Positions 8,497-16,040 of a stretch of DNA of 27,236 bases are shown piece after piece (position 1 is the first letter of the stretch; each line of letters opens with the position of its first letter). A model generated the notes under the pieces. The model was not told where the DNA came from. It saw nothing but the letters and a program-made list of their open reading frames with translations, and did no database searches. The stretch covers positions 1-27,236 of the IMG/VR virus record IMGVR_UViG_3300024518_002761. One strand, given 5' to 3'. The translations under genes were made by a program, and so were the position numbers. The DNA comes from a virus.

Positions 8497-9513
8497 TCAG
8501 CTTCCGTCGTAGGCGCGCGAGTAGAAGGCCCGGTTCGTCTGGGGCTGGAACAGAACCGCCGCGTTCTGCGCAACGTCGCTCTTTTGCTCGGCCGACACGA
8601 TCTTGTTGTACTCGGCCAGCTCGAACTGGGCGTCGTCGATCGTCTTCTTGATGTAGCGGTAGACGTAGTAGCGACCCCGGAAAAGGAGAGCCTGCTCGTA
8701 CTCCGGGGGGTAGCCCGACACGTCCACGTCGAGCTGCATGATCGACGGAGAGCCCTCGTAGCGGAAGTGGTAGTGGTAGACGTCATCGGGGATCGGGTCG
8801 AACTCCAGCACGTAGCGGGGCTCTCCGTCCTCGATCTGCACCGAGAAGATGTGAAACACCTGGGGCTTGTCGAAGATGCGAGTACCACGCGCGACGTCGA
8901 ACACGCGCGAGTCGTACTCCTCGGTCCGCAGATACTCCAGCGAGCCCATGCCGAAGAAGTCGTTCAGCGAGATCGGGCGCTTGAAGTTCACCGGCAAGAG
9001 GTAGCGGTCCTGGCCAATGAACGCTTGCTTCCCCTCACCGTCCGTGGCTGACGTGTCCGTCGTGCCCCGATAGACCGCCTTGTTCCCCGCCATGTCCGCG
9101 AGCGTGACCGTGCCCGGGCTCGCCGAGGCGACCGAGTGCACCCGATACCACTGGGAGTCCCCGGTCACATGGAAGAGGCGCCCCGGCCAGTCCGTGTTCG
9201 TGGTGAGATTCGCGGTCGCCGTGCCTGTCACATCGTTCGAGCCGTTCGTGAGCTGGAGCGAGCTGTCGCCGATCGTGTCCGCATCCTCGTCGGGGAACGA
9301 GTCCGAGATCTTCTCCTCGTTGATCGTGGTGATGCTCCCGTTGAAGAACAGCGGGGCTTGCGGCACGTCGCGCGAGAGATCCTTCTGGGCGTCCCGCACG
9401 AAGTCCACGATCAACTGCTCGTCGGAGTCCGGGTCCAGGTTCTCCACCGTGGCAATCTTCTTGCCAGCCCCCGTCGTGGAGATGATGTTGTTCACGATGG
9501 CCAGGAAGTTCAT
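8497..9513 (-). CDS. Tail adaptor / head-tail connector protein (338 aa)
   Basis: It starts ATG 9513 (MNFLAIVNNIISTTGAGKKI) in an ATGA overlap; an upstream extension is a shadow of the previous gene. Residues 25-50 and the C-terminal helices (EYEQALLFRGRYYVYRYIKK, DDAQFELAEYNKIVSAEQ) form the helical bundle typical of adaptors that sit under the portal (P22 gp4 / T7 gp11 type). In between are beta-rich insertions (residues 80-240), longer than in the short members of the group, with strands such as WYRVHSVASASPGTVTLAD. Position right before the large nozzle-type gene is the same as in P22 and T7. The assignment to the adaptor class is inferred from context plus the helical pattern. Confidence 0.72.
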   Translation of the reverse strand: MNFLAIVNNIISTTGAGKKIATVENLDPDSDEQLIVDFVRDAQKDLSRDVPQAPLFFNGSITTINEEKISDSFPDEDADTIGDSSLQLTNGSNDVTGTATANLTTNTDWPGRLFHVTGDSQWYRVHSVASASPGTVTLADMAGNKAVYRGTTDTSATDGEGKQAFIGQDRYLLPVNFKRPISLNDFFGMGSLEYLRTEEYDSRVFDVARGTRIFDKPQVFHIFSVQIEDGEPRYVLEFDPIPDDVYHYHFRYEGSPSIMQLDVDVSGYPPEYEQALLFRGRYYVYRYIKKTIDDAQFELAEYNKIVSAEQKSDVAQNAAVLFQPQTNRAFYSRAYDGS

Positions 9514-10517
9514 ACCGTCACGGTCTCCTTGGCAGGCTGCGTTGCGGCCTCGATCTCTTCGAGCGAGTCCGGTTCGGTCTTCTCGTCGAGGTTCACGTAA
9601 CCGTCGGAGATCTCGCGAGCGTCCTTCATGCTCGGCATCTGCTTCGGCGCGTGATACACACGCTGGTTCTGGATGTCGAAGTGGTGGCACTGGATCGAGC
9701 CGTCCACCGTCACCCGGTAGCCCGTTTCTTTCCGCATGTTGCGGCAGAAGCGAATGTCATGACCAACGATCCCCTGCCACGTCCCCTCTTCGTCCGCTGA
9801 CCGTTCGTCATTCCACCACGGGCGCTCCATGCGCCGAAGCACATCGGCGCGCACCATGAGACAGCCCGCTCCTGCCGCGTAGATGTCCTCGGGTATCGAG
9901 TCCTGGCTCTGGTTGAACCCCCAGTACGCGCCCTCGCCCGAGTCCTTGTAGATGATCGGCTCGGTCGGAACCACCTTCGTGTAGTACACGCCGGAGATGA
10001 TCCCGATGTCCGGGAATCGGTTCATGAAGTTCAGCATCCGATACCAGGCGTTGTGAGGAATGAGCACATCGTCGTCCCAGTAGAAGATGTACGAAACACC
10101 TCGCTCAAGCGCCTGCTCGGTCATTTGTTCACGAAGACGAGCCGACAAGTCGTTCTTCATCGTGAACCACGAGAGCGTTATGTTGAGAGGCTGCATCACC
10201 TGCTGGGCGTTTATCATGAGTTCGATAGGGACCAGGCCCGGCTGCCGGTAATGTCCGACCACCTTCTTCTCGTTGTCCTCGTCAACCGACACGATCATCT
10301 CGTCCTTGTCACCGATCGGCATGACGATACCCAGATGCGGGGCGCTGGACTGGTTCTTGATGATCCCCCGCCCCTCGCTGATATACGACATGGCCGGAGT
10401 GCTGACGCCCTCGACCGCTGTCCGATGGAAAGGCTCACCGCCGAAGACTCTACGGCCGGACTCCGAAGTCACCGCGTCCGCCGTCGCCTCTTCCCTGCCA
10501 TTGAGCTTTTCACTCAT
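9510..10517 (-). CDS. GT-A fold glycosyltransferase (335 aa)
   Basis: The start is the ATG at 10517 (MSEKLNGREEATADAVTSES), just after GGAGG and GAGGA; the frame upstream is out-of-frame reading of the preceding gene. After about 60 disordered residues, HLGIVMPIGD starts a GT-A domain. Residues 143-151 (YIFYWDDDV) give the metal-binding DxD (148-150). GAGCLMVR (216-223) is the acceptor-side loop, and GHDIRFCRN (252-260) carries the usual catalytic Asp position, followed by Cys-His-His near 277-279. It differs from the other glycosyltransferase in length and in keeping a full DDD. No membrane segment, so cytoplasmic. Being between the decoration-type proteins and the tail adaptor, it may modify virion proteins; host or prophage-sugar targets cannot be excluded. 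ATGA overlap with the next gene. Confidence 0.84.
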   Translation of the reverse strand: MSEKLNGREEATADAVTSESGRRVFGGEPFHRTAVEGVSTPAMSYISEGRGIIKNQSSAPHLGIVMPIGDKDEMIVSVDEDNEKKVVGHYRQPGLVPIELMINAQQVMQPLNITLSWFTMKNDLSARLREQMTEQALERGVSYIFYWDDDVLIPHNAWYRMLNFMNRFPDIGIISGVYYTKVVPTEPIIYKDSGEGAYWGFNQSQDSIPEDIYAAGAGCLMVRADVLRRMERPWWNDERSADEEGTWQGIVGHDIRFCRNMRKETGYRVTVDGSIQCHHFDIQNQRVYHAPKQMPSMKDAREISDGYVNLDEKTEPDSLEEIEAATQPAKETVTV

Positions 10518-10534
10518 TCCTCGTGTACCTCCCT

Positions 10535-11425
10535 TTATGCGCTGGTCTCGCTCCAGCACCACGACTCGTGGATGGAAAGCGTGTCGATGCCACCGGCAGC
10601 GGCACTCTGCATGGCGATACACCACGACATGGGCTCGTAGTCGTTCGACGCTGGCGTGACGTTCACGTAGGGCAAGATGCCCGACTGAGCCGCCTCGCTC
10701 GTGTTGGTGAGGTTGTTCGCCCACCACGTAACCGAGTCGTCGCCGTTGATGCGAAACGCCAGCTCCATCACGTCGTCATCGACGATGGCACTGTCCATCG
10801 TAATGCTGGCGGTGTCCACCGATGCGTCTTGCCGAGCCGTGATCGAGATGGTGTCCGTCTCGGTCGCCACCGTGCTGAAGTAAACGCCGTCGATGGTGGC
10901 CAGGATCAGGCCATCGTCGCTCGCTGCGAAGGGGCTCTTGATCGTGGTGTAGGCGCCCATGTTCGCGAAGCCCGCGAACCATTGGGTCACGTTCCGGTCT
11001 GACCAGGAGAACTTCGCGTAGAACACCGCGTCCTTGTCCGTGTCCGGCCGGAAGATCGGGTGAGTCATCGCCACGCACTCTGCGGTGGCGGTGGTCTCGT
11101 AGGCCATGTCCATCGTCAGGCCATCGGTGGAGATCGTCGTCGCGCCCGACGCCAGGCCACTCTGGCCCAAAGAGATCATGACGCCACTCGTGCTCGATCC
11201 GTCCGTGGTCGCCGCCGTCGCCGTGGCGAGCTTCCAGTCCTGGCGCTCCAGTCGAAACGAGCGAAGGTTCCGGAGCGACTCCAGGCACGCGACCGGCGCG
11301 TCAGCACAGATGTTCGCGAAGGTGCGATCCCCCTTGTGCCGTGCGTCCTGAAACGCATCGGAGCTGGTGAGCGCGGGGCCGGTTGCATGGGTGGCCCCCA
11401 CCAGAAGTTTTTCAGATGCTGCCAT
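10535..11425 (-). CDS. Beta-rich structural protein, paralogue 2 (296 aa)
   Basis: The 296-residue product starts ATG 11425 (MAASEKLLVGATHATGPALT) ten bases after the previous stop, with GGGGTGA upstream. It aligns by eye with its neighbour over most of the length: FYAKFSWSDRNVTQWFAGFA, IDGVYFSTVATETDTISITA, ITMDSAIVDDDVMELAF, SVTWWANNLTN, NDYEPMSWCIAMQSAAAGG. The end (SIHESWCWSETSA) and the N-terminus differ. Early Cys residues (ICADAPVACLES) have no partner in paralogue 1. A duplication followed by divergence is clear; both probably coat the head. It is followed by a short gap with two purine-rich ribosome-binding sites for the glycosyltransferase gene, which suggests the three genes are expressed together. 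Confidence 0.66.
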   Translation of the reverse strand: MAASEKLLVGATHATGPALTSSDAFQDARHKGDRTFANICADAPVACLESLRNLRSFRLERQDWKLATATAATTDGSSTSGVMISLGQSGLASGATTISTDGLTMDMAYETTATAECVAMTHPIFRPDTDKDAVFYAKFSWSDRNVTQWFAGFANMGAYTTIKSPFAASDDGLILATIDGVYFSTVATETDTISITARQDASVDTASITMDSAIVDDDVMELAFRINGDDSVTWWANNLTNTSEAAQSGILPYVNVTPASNDYEPMSWCIAMQSAAAGGIDTLSIHESWCWSETSA

Positions 11426-11435
11426 GGGTCACCCC

Positions 11436-12269
11436 TTATCCGCTCCAGGCGGTCATTTTGGTGAAGTGAACTGCTCCTGCGGCAGCGGAAGAGGCTTGCA
11501 GCGCGAGTCCCATTTGCATGGCCTCGTAGTCGTTCCCGCCGCCGCCCACGTTCGCGCAGTTGAGAGTGCCGCTTGAGATGGTCTCGGCCTCGACCTGAAT
11601 CACCCAGTCCACCGAGCCGAGGCTCGCGGTGAAGGCGAGCGTCAGCTCGTCGCCGGAGGTGTCGTCGGCACTCGCGGTCGAGAGCGTGACCGTATCCGTA
11701 TCGGTCACAGCGTCCTGCGTAGCCGTGATGTTGATCGACGCGCCCGCCGTGGTCGAGAGGTAGTGGAAGAAGATCCCGTCGACGGCCGCACTGATCGCCT
11801 CGGTGGACGCCGTGTACGGCGAGCCGGATGTTCCGCCACCCCAGAGCCCGGTGATGAATCCGTTCTCCGAAATGTCGCTGTTGCTGACCTTCGCGTAGAA
11901 ACCGCAGTCCTTGGCGGACGTGCAGGAGAAGGTTTTGACAGTGTTCATGCACGCTTCGTCGTTGTCGGCTGCGCCATGAGCGAGAGACATCACACCAGTT
12001 GTGGCGGCGATGAGCGTCGCGGGCACACCGGCTTCGTTGCCGATCTGGTACAAGAGACCGCCAGCCGCAGTCAGGTCGGCGGCCACGACAACCTGGAAGT
12101 TGGTGGTGTCAACCGCGAACGACTCGTATCCGGTGTGCCCGGTGTCGTTCTGTATCCATTCGGTAGGGGCACCACCGAGGGCGTTGAGGATAACGTCGTT
12201 GCGGGTGTTGTGGGATTGAAGGGACGCGCCCCGGTAGTGACGCGCGTCGCGTCTTTTGACGGTAGGCAT
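11436..12269 (-). CDS. Beta-rich structural protein, paralogue 1 (277 aa)
   Basis: It starts at ATG 12269 (MPTVKRRDARHYRGASLQSH), with AAAGGAG upstream, 30 bases after the capsid-gene terminator. The 277-residue protein is Ala/Thr/Gly/Ser-rich and beta-prone. Pairs of strands such as VDGIFFHYLSTTAGASINIT and DSVTWV-like GSVDWVIQVEAE are visible, and it ends NDYEAMQMGLALQASSAA then a short acidic strand. The same order of features (CxxxxxxFxC, FYAKxSxSD, FxxG, VDGxxFxxxST, DTxTxxxxxA, SVxWxxxxE, NDYExMxxxxAxQxSxAAG) recurs in the next gene, so they are paralogues with a lectin-like beta-sandwich look. Cys residues (MNTVKTFSCTSAKDCGFYAK) could be structural. Placed directly after the coat gene, it is probably a capsid decoration or head-fibre protein. 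Confidence 0.66.
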   Translation of the reverse strand: MPTVKRRDARHYRGASLQSHNTRNDVILNALGGAPTEWIQNDTGHTGYESFAVDTTNFQVVVAADLTAAGGLLYQIGNEAGVPATLIAATTGVMSLAHGAADNDEACMNTVKTFSCTSAKDCGFYAKVSNSDISENGFITGLWGGGTSGSPYTASTEAISAAVDGIFFHYLSTTAGASINITATQDAVTDTDTVTLSTASADDTSGDELTLAFTASLGSVDWVIQVEAETISSGTLNCANVGGGGNDYEAMQMGLALQASSAAAGAVHFTKMTAWSG

Positions 12270-12295
12270 TCTGTTCTCCTTTACCGATCACACGG

Positions 12296-12319
12296 AAAGG
12301 GCGGGCCGAAGCCCGCCCT
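12296..12319 (-). terminator. Rho-independent-type hairpin after the capsid gene
   Basis: On the minus strand GGGCGGGC-TTCG-GCCCGCCC (12318-12299) forms an eight-pair, all-GC stem with a UUCG tetraloop closed by C-G, the very stable form of that loop. It is followed by TTT (12298-12296). The U tract is short, so termination may be partial, letting some transcripts reach the downstream tail genes. It sits in the longest clear gap of the window (67 bases). Confidence 0.75.
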
Positions 12320-12336
12320 CCGATCTGCACACGGGA

Positions 12337-13260
12337 TCAGGACGAGCCGGAGGATCCGTAGGTTCCGATCCAGTCGATACAACCACCGCTGAAGCGCATC
12401 GAACCTTTCCGCTTGGCTGCGCCGGTGTCGAAGTCGACGTCGGCTCCAAGCGTGATGTCGCGCCGCATGAACCCCTTGAGGCCATGGGTTCCCTTGTCCG
12501 CAATCATGAACCACGAGTTCGGGTCCGTGATGTACGGGCTCCACTTCCACGTCAGACCCGTCGCGAACGGCGTGGTCTGGATGGCGTTGATCGTGTTCTC
12601 CGTGGAGTAGGGGACCTGCGGTGTCTTGAGGATTTCGTCCGCCTGGAACGTCAGGGCCGATGGCACCCAGAGCGTCGCCGCCTGAGTCATCACCGGGATA
12701 CCACGATGGTTCGTGGTGTCTCCGAACGTGGTCAGAGCCGTCTCGACATTCGCGGGCGACAGATCCGCCGCCGCATAGTTCGAGACCGAGCCGCCGCCGA
12801 CATAGGCGTGAGTCGCGTTGAAGATGGACGAACCATCCCACGCGGTCTCGGTGCCGATGTTCGACAGGCCGTTGTTGAGGATGTTGAAGTAGAAGGTCTC
12901 CTTGGTGGCAAGCGTCGAGCGAGCCATCGCACGGGCGACCTGGGAGAAGATGTTGTCCTGGTCGTCCTCGACGACCTCTTCCGACATCTCCACAAGCATC
13001 GTGTGCTTGACGTGAGTGAACGCCTTGTCGTAGCCCGCGAGGAAGTTGTCCGCGTGATACGCCTCGTTCTCCGTGGTCTCCTGCATCAAGCCGAGTCCCA
13101 CGACCTGCGAGAACTGTTCCCTCATCTTGCTGGACGGATTGAAGTCGAAGATCATCGAGTGCAGCTCGGGGTAGTCTCGATAATTCTCGAAGAACACCGT
13201 GTCCATGTACGGAAGCCTCGAAAAGAATAGATCTTCGAAGCCTGTGCGAAGCATAGGCAT
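12337..13260 (-). CDS. Major capsid protein, HK97-fold (307 aa)
   Basis: The coat subunit that builds the icosahedral head. It starts at ATG 13260 (MPMLRTGFEDLFFSRLPYMD) with a strong AAAGGAG site upstream (13267-13273). At 307 residues it is normal for HK97-fold coats. Characteristic features are the helical EEVVEDDQDNIF-ARAMARS segment, the FNATHAYVGGGSVSNYA stretch, ANVETALTTFGDTTNHRGIP, VMTQAATLWVPSALTFQADE and the long beta/helix pattern leading to the C-terminus. The arrangement is most like Mu-type gpT major head subunits by eye. No N-terminal scaffold/protease domain is visible, which agrees with a separate scaffold gene. A hairpin terminator follows its stop, which would give the coat gene the highest upstream expression of the block. 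Confidence 0.87.
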   Translation of the reverse strand: MPMLRTGFEDLFFSRLPYMDTVFFENYRDYPELHSMIFDFNPSSKMREQFSQVVGLGLMQETTENEAYHADNFLAGYDKAFTHVKHTMLVEMSEEVVEDDQDNIFSQVARAMARSTLATKETFYFNILNNGLSNIGTETAWDGSSIFNATHAYVGGGSVSNYAAADLSPANVETALTTFGDTTNHRGIPVMTQAATLWVPSALTFQADEILKTPQVPYSTENTINAIQTTPFATGLTWKWSPYITDPNSWFMIADKGTHGLKGFMRRDITLGADVDFDTGAAKRKGSMRFSGGCIDWIGTYGSSGSS

Positions 13261-13276
13261 TGTCTACTCCTTTCGC

Positions 13277-13786
13277 TTACGGTGCCAGTTCGAGGAATTG
13301 AACCCGGACTATGGGGTTCGCATCGGTCGAACCGGTTTCGTTGTCAGGCCGCGACCCGAGGGCCACGATCTGAAGGGTTCCGGCGGCCTGGGTTGCAACG
13401 TGGCCGCTGGTCTGAAGCAGGTTGTGTCGTGCCGCTCTCACAAAAGTATTGAGCGACCCCACGAGGGTTTGCCCGGCCGCGCCAGAGGCGTATTCGGACT
13501 GAACCTCGAAGGTGATGTTGGGTCGCGCGATCACCACGGGGATTTCTCCCGCAGTCGATGCCGCGATGTGCCCGAGGGATACGGCCGTCATCGACAATTC
13601 GTTCGCGGCCGTGTTGTCAAAGCGAATCTTGAGGTTCGCATTGCCATCGGCCGCGATCTTCACAACATCGCCGATATAGATGGACGACCCATTCGAGGCA
13701 TCCACCTGATACATCACGGTCTCCGGCACGCCTCCCGTACTCGTGCGGGGGTTGATGACCCCCCGCCGATAACCGAGATTTGCCAA
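13277..13786 (-). CDS. Probable capsid decoration/head-stabilising protein (169 aa)
   Basis: It starts at TTG 13786 (MANLGYRRGVINPRTSTGGV), preceded at good distance by GGAGG. The 169-residue protein is beta-rich, with short strands separated by Gly/Asn/Ala turns: VMYQVDASNGSSIYIGDVVK, LRFD-like RFDNTAANELSM, EIPVVIARPNITFEVQS, and an ending VRVQFLELAP. This layout, including the early IYIGDVVK step, resembles small phage head decoration or structural proteins that sit next to the coat gene. It has no catalytic motif. Position immediately before the major capsid gene, separated by 16 bases, supports a head role. The exact family is uncertain. Confidence 0.62.
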   Translation of the reverse strand: MANLGYRRGVINPRTSTGGVPETVMYQVDASNGSSIYIGDVVKIAADGNANLKIRFDNTAANELSMTAVSLGHIAASTAGEIPVVIARPNITFEVQSEYASGAAGQTLVGSLNTFVRAARHNLLQTSGHVATQAAGTLQIVALGSRPDNETGSTDANPIVRVQFLELAP

Positions 13787-13794
13787 TTACTTTT

Positions 13795-13799
13795 CCTCC
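13795..13799 (-). promoter_or_regulatory. Ribosome-binding site GGAGG deciding a TTG start
   Basis: GGAGG followed by AAAAGTAA and TTG at 13786. The eight-base spacing supports initiation at TTG, the only start-like codon before the beta-rich N-terminus of the next gene. Confidence 0.65.
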
Positions 13800-13801
13800 G
13801 A

Positions 13802-14464
13802 TCAGATGTGGTCTTCCCCAAGCTTCGAGGAATAACGAACACCGATCGGATCGCTCTTCGTGGCGGTTGAACGGTGGAGCTTCGCCATCGACTCGCCGCC
13901 GACGGTCTCGCCGTCTTCGACTGCCGAGCGCATCTGCTCCGTCCGTCCGAACATGGCAGCGTTTCTCTGCTCGATCTCGTCCTTGGGCTTCATCGCGAGC
14001 CAGCAATCGCCGGTCATGATGCGGCCGTCGGCTTCCTCGCGAAGGTGAGCGGTCGTGGCAACGGCACGCGCAAGCGCAACGTCGCTGACCTTCTTCCAGC
14101 CTTCGGGACCGAACTTGTCGCGCACGGTGTCGTGACACCACCGGAAGCCCATCAGCTCTCCGTCGACCTCGCGATAGTTCCCCTCGCGCCCGTTCTTCGG
14201 GTACTCCAGATGGAGTCGGTTCGCGGGGGACCACGCCCTGTCGATCTTCGTAGACCGCAGGGCCTTGATGCGCGACTTGCGCCGGTACTCGGGGTCCTGG
14301 CGGTGACGAAGCTCCTCGACCTCTTCCTGGACCCGTGCCTTGATCTCGATCTCTTGCTCCTCTTCAGGAGTTCGAGCGTCGAGATCCTTCTGGGTCGGGG
14401 AACGTCGATCCCACGGAACCTCTTCTTCGAGATCCTCGGGGCCTTTCGGAAAATCGTCAGCCAT
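13802..14464 (-). CDS. Hypothetical head-associated protein (220 aa)
   Basis: The 220-residue product starts MADDFPKGPEDLEEEVPWDR at ATG 14464. The first 70 residues are acidic then strongly charged helix (EEEQEIEIKARVQEEVEELR). From 75 on it has a more folded look, with aromatic and Trp-containing segments (AWSPANRLHLEYPKNGRE, MGFRWCHDTVRDKFGPEGW, TGDCWLAMKPKDEIEQRN). The final part is polar. No enzyme motif is seen and I do not recognise a family. It lies between the scaffold and a probable decoration protein, so a role in capsid assembly or capsid interior is likely. A 15-base gap follows, carrying the GGAGG site of the next gene. Confidence 0.6.
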   Translation of the reverse strand: MADDFPKGPEDLEEEVPWDRRSPTQKDLDARTPEEEQEIEIKARVQEEVEELRHRQDPEYRRKSRIKALRSTKIDRAWSPANRLHLEYPKNGREGNYREVDGELMGFRWCHDTVRDKFGPEGWKKVSDVALARAVATTAHLREEADGRIMTGDCWLAMKPKDEIEQRNAAMFGRTEQMRSAVEDGETVGGESMAKLHRSTATKSDPIGVRYSSKLGEDHI

Positions 14465-15291
14465 TATGGAACCCTCATTCCGTCGTAACGCTGTTTGAGT
14501 GTCGTGAAGAGAGCTGCGCCCTCCTTCGAAGGCTTACGTCCGAGCATGCTGGTCAGGAGTGCGCGCTCGTCTTTCGACATGCGCTGGTCGTTGTCCTTCT
14601 GACCGTTCGCGACCGGAGCCCCTTCAGCGGCCGATTCCTCGACGCGCCGACGAGTACGACGTTCGTCTCCGGTCTCTCCTGTCTTCTGCCCGCCATACGT
14701 TCGTCCCACCCGGTGAAGTGCCAGGCTCATGGCCTGCGTGTTCGCGTCCGGCGACGTGGTGTCGACCGCGCCGTTATTCAGGAGACGCTTCTGTTCGACC
14801 AGCACCCGCTTCGAGAACTCCGAGTCCGGGTTCTTGAAATCGGGATACAGCTCGTACATGTACTCCTGGATGAACTCGCGGGTCTTCTCCTGCCGGTACT
14901 CGGAGCGAATCTCGGTCTTGATTTCTTCGCGAAGCCCCTTCACCACCGAGTCCGTGTAATGGATCGAGGCGTCGATCTGCTGCTTCCCGTCGTCTTCAAG
15001 CCCGAACTTCTTGTACTCCGCGTGGGTCAGCTCTTTCTCGCCTTCCTGTTCGGATTTCTTCTCGCCACGAATTGCCGCCATCTGGGCTGCCATGTCGATT
15101 TCACGATCACCCGACTCGCGCAGCTTTCGTTCAAGCGCAGCAATCCGATCGTTTGTTTCGGTAGACGCCTGCTGATCGGAGGTCGCGTCACGGCCCTCGG
15201 AGCTTTCGCCGGTCTCCTCGGCACCCGGGTCCTTTGAGTGTGGCGAGTTCTCTTCCGGGTCGTCTTGCGCCACGTAATCGAAAGGATTCAC
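14464..15291 (-). CDS. Probable head scaffolding protein (275 aa)
   Basis: A 275-residue protein starting at GTG (MNPFDYVAQDDPEEN) with GAGGAATCA upstream. Residues 1-50 are acidic and Ser/Thr/Gln-rich, probably disordered. Residues 45-160 are almost all charged helix with coiled-coil potential (RIAALERKLRESGDREID). A middle helical part (EFIQEYMYELYPDFKNPDS) is followed by a Gly/Arg/Glu-rich spacer and a C-terminal basic helix ending KQRYDGMRVP, which fits the capsid-binding end of scaffolds. Scaffolds help coat subunits form a round prohead and then leave or are cleaved. The composition and its place between portal and coat gene support the call; no sequence signature proves it. A TAATG overlap joins it to the next gene. 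Confidence 0.68.
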   Translation of the reverse strand: MNPFDYVAQDDPEENSPHSKDPGAEETGESSEGRDATSDQQASTETNDRIAALERKLRESGDREIDMAAQMAAIRGEKKSEQEGEKELTHAEYKKFGLEDDGKQQIDASIHYTDSVVKGLREEIKTEIRSEYRQEKTREFIQEYMYELYPDFKNPDSEFSKRVLVEQKRLLNNGAVDTTSPDANTQAMSLALHRVGRTYGGQKTGETGDERRTRRRVEESAAEGAPVANGQKDNDQRMSKDERALLTSMLGRKPSKEGAALFTTLKQRYDGMRVP

Positions 15292-15312
15292 TCTGATTCC
15301 TCGTTTTCGAAT

Positions 15313-15690
15313 TCAACTGCCACGGTTGGCTTGTTCACGAGCCCCAGTTCCGCCAGGTCGTTGAGACTCAGAAAGCGGTTGGACGGCGGGGACGTGGGTA
15401 GCTCGTGTCGCGGGGGCCGGATTCTCGTAGCCCGTTTCTGTTGGGTCTTTCGCGTCCGGTGAGCCATCGTATTCCTTCCCGTACTCGGATTGGGCTGACG
15501 GATCCGGTTCGATCATGCTCTTCGGAAGCTCGTCGCGAACCCACACGAGAGTCTTGATCTCGGCCTTCAGGGCCTTCATTCTGTCCAGGTCGTCGTCGCA
15601 CTGGATGAGCTGGTGAACCTTGTTCTCGATCGTCTCGGTCAGCGCGGCGCGGTACTTCGTGTAAAGCTCGCCCCGGAAGAACTCCTTCAC
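15313..15690 (-). CDS. Hypothetical protein, helical N-terminus and disordered acidic tail (125 aa)
   Basis: It starts at GTG within a GTGA overlap (MKEFFRGELYTKYRAALTET). Residues 1-60 are helical and amphipathic, rich in Glu and Lys, and could form a coiled coil (IENKVHQLIQCDDDLDRMKA). Residues 60-125 are Pro/Ser/Gly/Asp-rich and look unstructured. No family is recognised. It is placed directly before the probable scaffold gene, which has a similar mix of helix and disordered acidic sequence, so an assembly cofactor or capsid-internal protein is plausible. The stop is followed by 21 bases carrying GAGGAAT before the next GTG. Confidence 0.55.
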   Translation of the reverse strand: MKEFFRGELYTKYRAALTETIENKVHQLIQCDDDLDRMKALKAEIKTLVWVRDELPKSMIEPDPSAQSEYGKEYDGSPDAKDPTETGYENPAPATRATHVPAVQPLSESQRPGGTGAREQANRGS

Positions 15691-16040
15691 TGTGCCACGA
15701 ACCAGTCGACCGTGGCGGTGACGCTCCGTGTCTGGACGACCGTGAAGCTCGTCACCGACTTGTTATCCCAGATCTTCATGACCCCCAGCCCGTCGAGGTT
15801 GACCTTCTGAGAATCGGCCATCGTCACTGTGCACGACACCGACGAGTCAATCATCAAGATGACGGCTGACCCGATGCGATCGAACGTCACCGTCTGCATG
15901 GTCCCCGACGGCAGGAGGATCGCGCCCGAGTTGAACTCGGTCACGCTCGTCCCGATGTCGAGAACGAACTCGATCACCTTCGTGCCCGCGTTCGTGCCCT
16001 CGACCGATCCCTGGATGTCGACCTTGTTGATCGCGCTCAT
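15687..16040 (-). CDS. Small beta-rich protein with the triplicated domain, copy C (117 aa)
   Basis: The 117-residue product begins MSAINKVDIQGSVEGTNAGT at an ATG in an ATGA overlap; the longer frame upstream belongs to copy B read out of frame. It is a full-length paralogue of copy A, one residue shorter: the N-terminal 34 residues share the xxVxGxVxGxxxG layout. Residues 35-117 hold SCTVTMADSQKVNLDGLG, WDNK and VQTRSVTATVDW. Closest by eye to copy B in the C-terminal part (SSVSCTVT, NKSV, TATxxWxxAQ), so B and C may be the more recent duplication. Role as for copy A: probable virion surface or connector protein. A GTGA overlap leads into the next gene. Confidence 0.66.
   Translation of the reverse strand: MSAINKVDIQGSVEGTNAGTKVIEFVLDIGTSVTEFNSGAILLPSGTMQTVTFDRIGSAVILMIDSSVSCTVTMADSQKVNLDGLGVMKIWDNKSVTSFTVVQTRSVTATVDWFVAQ
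15690..15938 (-). repeat. Repeat domain copy C (83 codons)
   Basis: Third copy of the shared coding segment, in the downstream stand-alone gene. Marks: SCTVTMADSQKVNLDGLG, WDNK, VQTRSVTATVDW. Confidence 0.85.
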
